A stretch of 44,664 bases of DNA. Source: an uncultured Tessaracoccus sp. Lineage in GTDB: Bacteria > Actinomycetota > Actinomycetes > Propionibacteriales > Propionibacteriaceae. The notes under the pieces are model-generated. The model made no database searches, was not told the DNA's origin, and worked only from the letters and a program-made list of their open reading frames with translations. A program made the translations under genes and the position numbers. The DNA lies in NCBI RefSeq assembly GCF_947286155.1, contig NZ_CAMYPD010000021.1:1-44664 (forward strand), in the 5' to 3' direction. Below are positions 42,642 through 44,664 of this stretch, one piece after another. The number at the start of each line of letters is the position of its first letter. Within the stretch, counting starts at the first letter, position 1.

Positions 42642-44413
42642 TGATTACTCGACTTTCTTCGCTCTTCGTTCGCACACTGCGCGACGACCCGGCCGAGGCT
42701 GAGGTTGCCAGCCACAAGCTGCTCGTGAGGGCCGGCTACGTTCGCCGCGCCGCCCCGGGAATCTACTCGTGGCTCCCGCTCGGGTGGAAAGTGCTGCGCA
42801 AGGTGGAAGCCATCGTGCGCGAAGAAATGGATGCGATCGGGGCGCAGGAGGTGCACTTCCCGGCGCTCCTGCCGCGCGAACCCTACGAAGCCACCGGACG
42901 GTGGACTGACTACGGCGACAACCTCTTCCGCCTGCAGGACCGCCGCAAGGTGGACATGCTGCTTGGGCCCACCCACGAGGAAATGTTCACCCTGCTGGTG
43001 AAGGACCTCTACAACTCCTACAAAGACCTGCCGCTGCACCTGTACCAGATTCAGACGAAGTACCGCGACGAGGCCCGTCCCAGGGCTGGCTTGCTGCGCG
43101 GGCGCGAGTTCGTGATGAAGGATTCGTACTCCTTCGACGTCACCGACGAAGGGCTCGAGGCCAGCTACCAGCTGCACCGTCAGGCATATCAGCGCATCTT
43201 CGACCGGCTCGGCCTCGAATACGTCATCGTCTCCGCGATGGCGGGCGCGATGGGCGGGTCCGCGTCGGAGGAATTCCTGGCCGTCTCGCCCATCGGCGAG
43301 GACACGTTTGTACGCTCGCCGGGTGGCTACGCCGCGAACGTCGAGGCCGTGCGCATTCCCGCACCCGAACCGCTCTCGCTCGACGGCATCCCCGCCGCGC
43401 AGGTGCACCCCACCCCGGATTCCGCGACGATTGAGACGCTCGTCGACCAGGCCAACTCGCTGTTCCCGCGTGACGACAGGCCATGGGAGGCCGCCGACAC
43501 GCTGAAGAACGTCGTCGTCATGCTGGCGCACCCCGACGGCATCCGCGAACCCCTCGTCATCGGGCTGCCGGGCGACCGCTCCGTTGACGAGAAACGCCTC
43601 GAAGCCGCCGTCGCGCCCGCCGAGGTGCAGGACTTCGGCGATGAGGACTTCCGCAACCATCCCGCGCTGGTCAAGGGCTACATCGGCCCGGTCAAAGACG
43701 GCGAGAAGATTCTGGGCGAGGATTCCCAGTCGAAGATCCGCTACTTGTGCGATCCGCGCGTGGTGACGGGCACGCGCTGGCTGACCGGCGCCAACATCGA
43801 CGGGCATCACGTGGTCGACCTCACCGTCGGACGTGATTTCACGCCCGACGGCGTGATCGACGTGGCTGAAGTGCGCGAAGGTGACCCCTCGCCCGACGGG
43901 TCCGGTCCGCTCACGCTTGAGCGCGGCATCGAGATGGGGCACATCTTCCAGCTCGGCCGCCGCTATGCCGAGGCGCTCGGGCTGAAGGTGCTCGACGAGA
44001 ACGGCAAGCTCGTGACCGTCACCATGGGCTCGTACGGCATCGGTGTCTCGCGCGCGATTGCCGCCGTCGCCGAAGCCACGCACGACGAGCTCGGCCTGTG
44101 CTGGCCGCTCGAACTGGCTCCGTTCCAGGTGCAGGTGGTGGCGACGGGCAAGGACGCAGCCATCTTCGAGGAGGCCGAACGCATCGCGACGGCGCTCGAC
44201 GAGCGCGGCGTCGAGGTACTCTACGACGACCGCAAGGCCAGCCCTGGCGTGAAGTTCAAGGATGCCGAGCTCATGGGCATGCCCATCATCGTGGTGGTCG
44301 GGCGCGCGTTGGCCGACGGCATCGTCGAGCTGCGCGACCGGCGCACGGGGGAGAAGCGCGAGATCCCCGTCGAGAACATCGTCGACGAAGCCCACGCGCT
44401 CGCTCGTCCGTAG
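42641..44413 (+). CDS. proS: Prolyl-tRNA synthetase, bacterial type with editing insertion
   Basis: 590 residues from GTG 42641. Class II motif 1 is HKLLVRAGYVRRAAPGIYSWLP; motif 2 is YRDEARPRAGLLRGREF, with motif 3 in GSYGIGVSRAIAAVAE. The bacterial editing (INS) domain between motifs 2 and 3 is present (about residues 220-400), and the C-terminal anticodon domain ends at VDEAHALARP. Length and layout match the bacterial rather than the archaeal-like enzyme. Confidence 0.96.
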   Translation: MITRLSSLFVRTLRDDPAEAEVASHKLLVRAGYVRRAAPGIYSWLPLGWKVLRKVEAIVREEMDAIGAQEVHFPALLPREPYEATGRWTDYGDNLFRLQDRRKVDMLLGPTHEEMFTLLVKDLYNSYKDLPLHLYQIQTKYRDEARPRAGLLRGREFVMKDSYSFDVTDEGLEASYQLHRQAYQRIFDRLGLEYVIVSAMAGAMGGSASEEFLAVSPIGEDTFVRSPGGYAANVEAVRIPAPEPLSLDGIPAAQVHPTPDSATIETLVDQANSLFPRDDRPWEAADTLKNVVVMLAHPDGIREPLVIGLPGDRSVDEKRLEAAVAPAEVQDFGDEDFRNHPALVKGYIGPVKDGEKILGEDSQSKIRYLCDPRVVTGTRWLTGANIDGHHVVDLTVGRDFTPDGVIDVAEVREGDPSPDGSGPLTLERGIEMGHIFQLGRRYAEALGLKVLDENGKLVTVTMGSYGIGVSRAIAAVAEATHDELGLCWPLELAPFQVQVVATGKDAAIFEEAERIATALDERGVEVLYDDRKASPGVKFKDAELMGMPIIVVVGRALADGIVELRDRRTGEKREIPVENIVDEAHALARP

Positions 44414-44422
44414 CAACACGCG

Positions 44423-44474
44423 AAGATAGATCAAGTTCGTGGCGCGTCTGCCCACCATGAACTTGATCTATCTT
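44423..44474. terminator. Long palindromic hairpin after proS (20-bp stem, 12-base loop)
   Basis: Arms 44423-44442 and 44455-44474 pair over 20 bp with one G.U (44439 with 44458); the loop is 44443-44454. It lies 9 bases after the proS stop and directly before an AbiEi-like fragment. No T-run follows. Its stem/loop geometry, with one G.U pair 4-5 bp from the loop, matches 8623-8672. Confidence 0.75.
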
Positions 44475-44664
44475 GGGCGGCGCGGTCAGCCCTCCGACGG
44501 TTAAGTACGCAGTGGCACAAGCTGGCCGACGGGCTGTACATCGTGGGCGAGGTGACATGGCACGCCTTCGCGTGGGCGGCGCTCCTGCGCGGCGGGGCGT
44601 CCGCGTCGTTGGGCGGTGGCGCGGCGTGTTATCTGCACGGGCTGATTCAACGCGAGCCCGACTC
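44475..44664 (+). pseudogene. AbiEi/DUF559-like N-terminal fragment without a start codon (runs off the window)
   Basis: The frame reads QWHKLADGLYIVGEV, WAALLRGGASASLGGGAA and CYLHGL up to the window end. A W..LA.GLY box, then a W-A-A-L-L-R-G-G segment and a .AA..LHGL box, is the pattern of the N-terminal winged helix of actinobacterial AbiEi-family antitoxin or DUF559 endonuclease-domain proteins. The frame is open back to the proS stop but holds no ATG, GTG or TTG before the conserved part. About 20-25 expected N-terminal residues are missing where the palindrome lies. It is probably 5'-truncated, or uses a frameshift or rare start. The C-terminal domain is not in the window. Confidence 0.5.

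Noticed and set aside
42578..44458. 626-residue minus-strand open frame opposite proS
   Set aside because: Antisense shadow spanning exactly the proS gene.
44414..44474. Read-through extension of proS into the AbiEi-like frame
   Set aside because: The two share a frame only by chance; proS ends at its normal length and a palindrome intervenes.

Overview
The window is high-GC actinobacterial chromosome. Markers are an actinobacterial suf operon with SufR and a Rieske protein, xerC–M23–rpsB–tsf–pyrH–frr–cdsA–rlmN, dxr–rip1–ispG–GNAT–proS, DUF3099, SURF1, and several promoters whose -10 box lies 6-8 bases before the start codon (leaderless mRNAs). Gene content and order fit a Propionibacteriaceae-like organism; that placement is inference, not a database result. 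I see no tRNA, rRNA, CRISPR array or intact insertion sequence.

Region 1 (1-2112) is accessory and visibly more AT-rich than the rest. It starts with the last residues of an Rhs-type polymorphic toxin, which ends at an in-frame TGA. The same frame then continues into a toxin-like C-terminal domain, followed by a 4-base-overlapping candidate immunity gene, an unassigned stretch, a small membrane protein and another non-coding stretch.

Region 2 (2113-8585) is one iron-sulfur assembly operon: sufR, sufB, sufD, a Rieske ferredoxin, sufC, sufS, sufU, sufT. It ends near a long palindrome (8623-8672). An ABC-F ATPase and a small secreted protein follow.

Region 3 (10842-16029, minus strand) holds a GPH sugar transporter with a GH13 alpha-glucosidase, then DUF3099–SURF1–RlmA. 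Divergently, fabG and an InhA-type enoyl reductase provide two fatty-acid elongation steps.

Region 4 (17682-25269) is a tight eight-gene run: a soluble ABC ATPase, NfeD, an SPFH protein, a KAS III/OleA-like enzyme, a GT2 glycosyltransferase, an AMP-dependent acyl ligase, a short cytochrome P450 and an SDR epimerase/reductase. Most junctions overlap or are a few bases apart. It ends at a perfect 22-bp bidirectional terminator. The last five genes look like a compact lipid or acyl-derived metabolite pathway, possibly linked to membrane microdomains through SPFH/NfeD. This is the best candidate for an undescribed system.

Region 5 (25454-44413) is mostly housekeeping: a lower-GC lipoprotein, a BASS-type transporter, peptide deformylase, xerC, a protein with two M23 domains, the translation and lipid operon with a structured rpsB leader, NADP-type glutamate dehydrogenase, an APH-like protein lacking two catalytic aspartates, the non-mevalonate genes dxr and ispG flanking the site-2 protease, a GNAT protein and prolyl-tRNA synthetase. 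The window closes with a palindrome built like the one at 8623 (stem of 19-20 bp with one G.U pair, 12-base loop), directly followed by a start-less AbiEi-like fragment.
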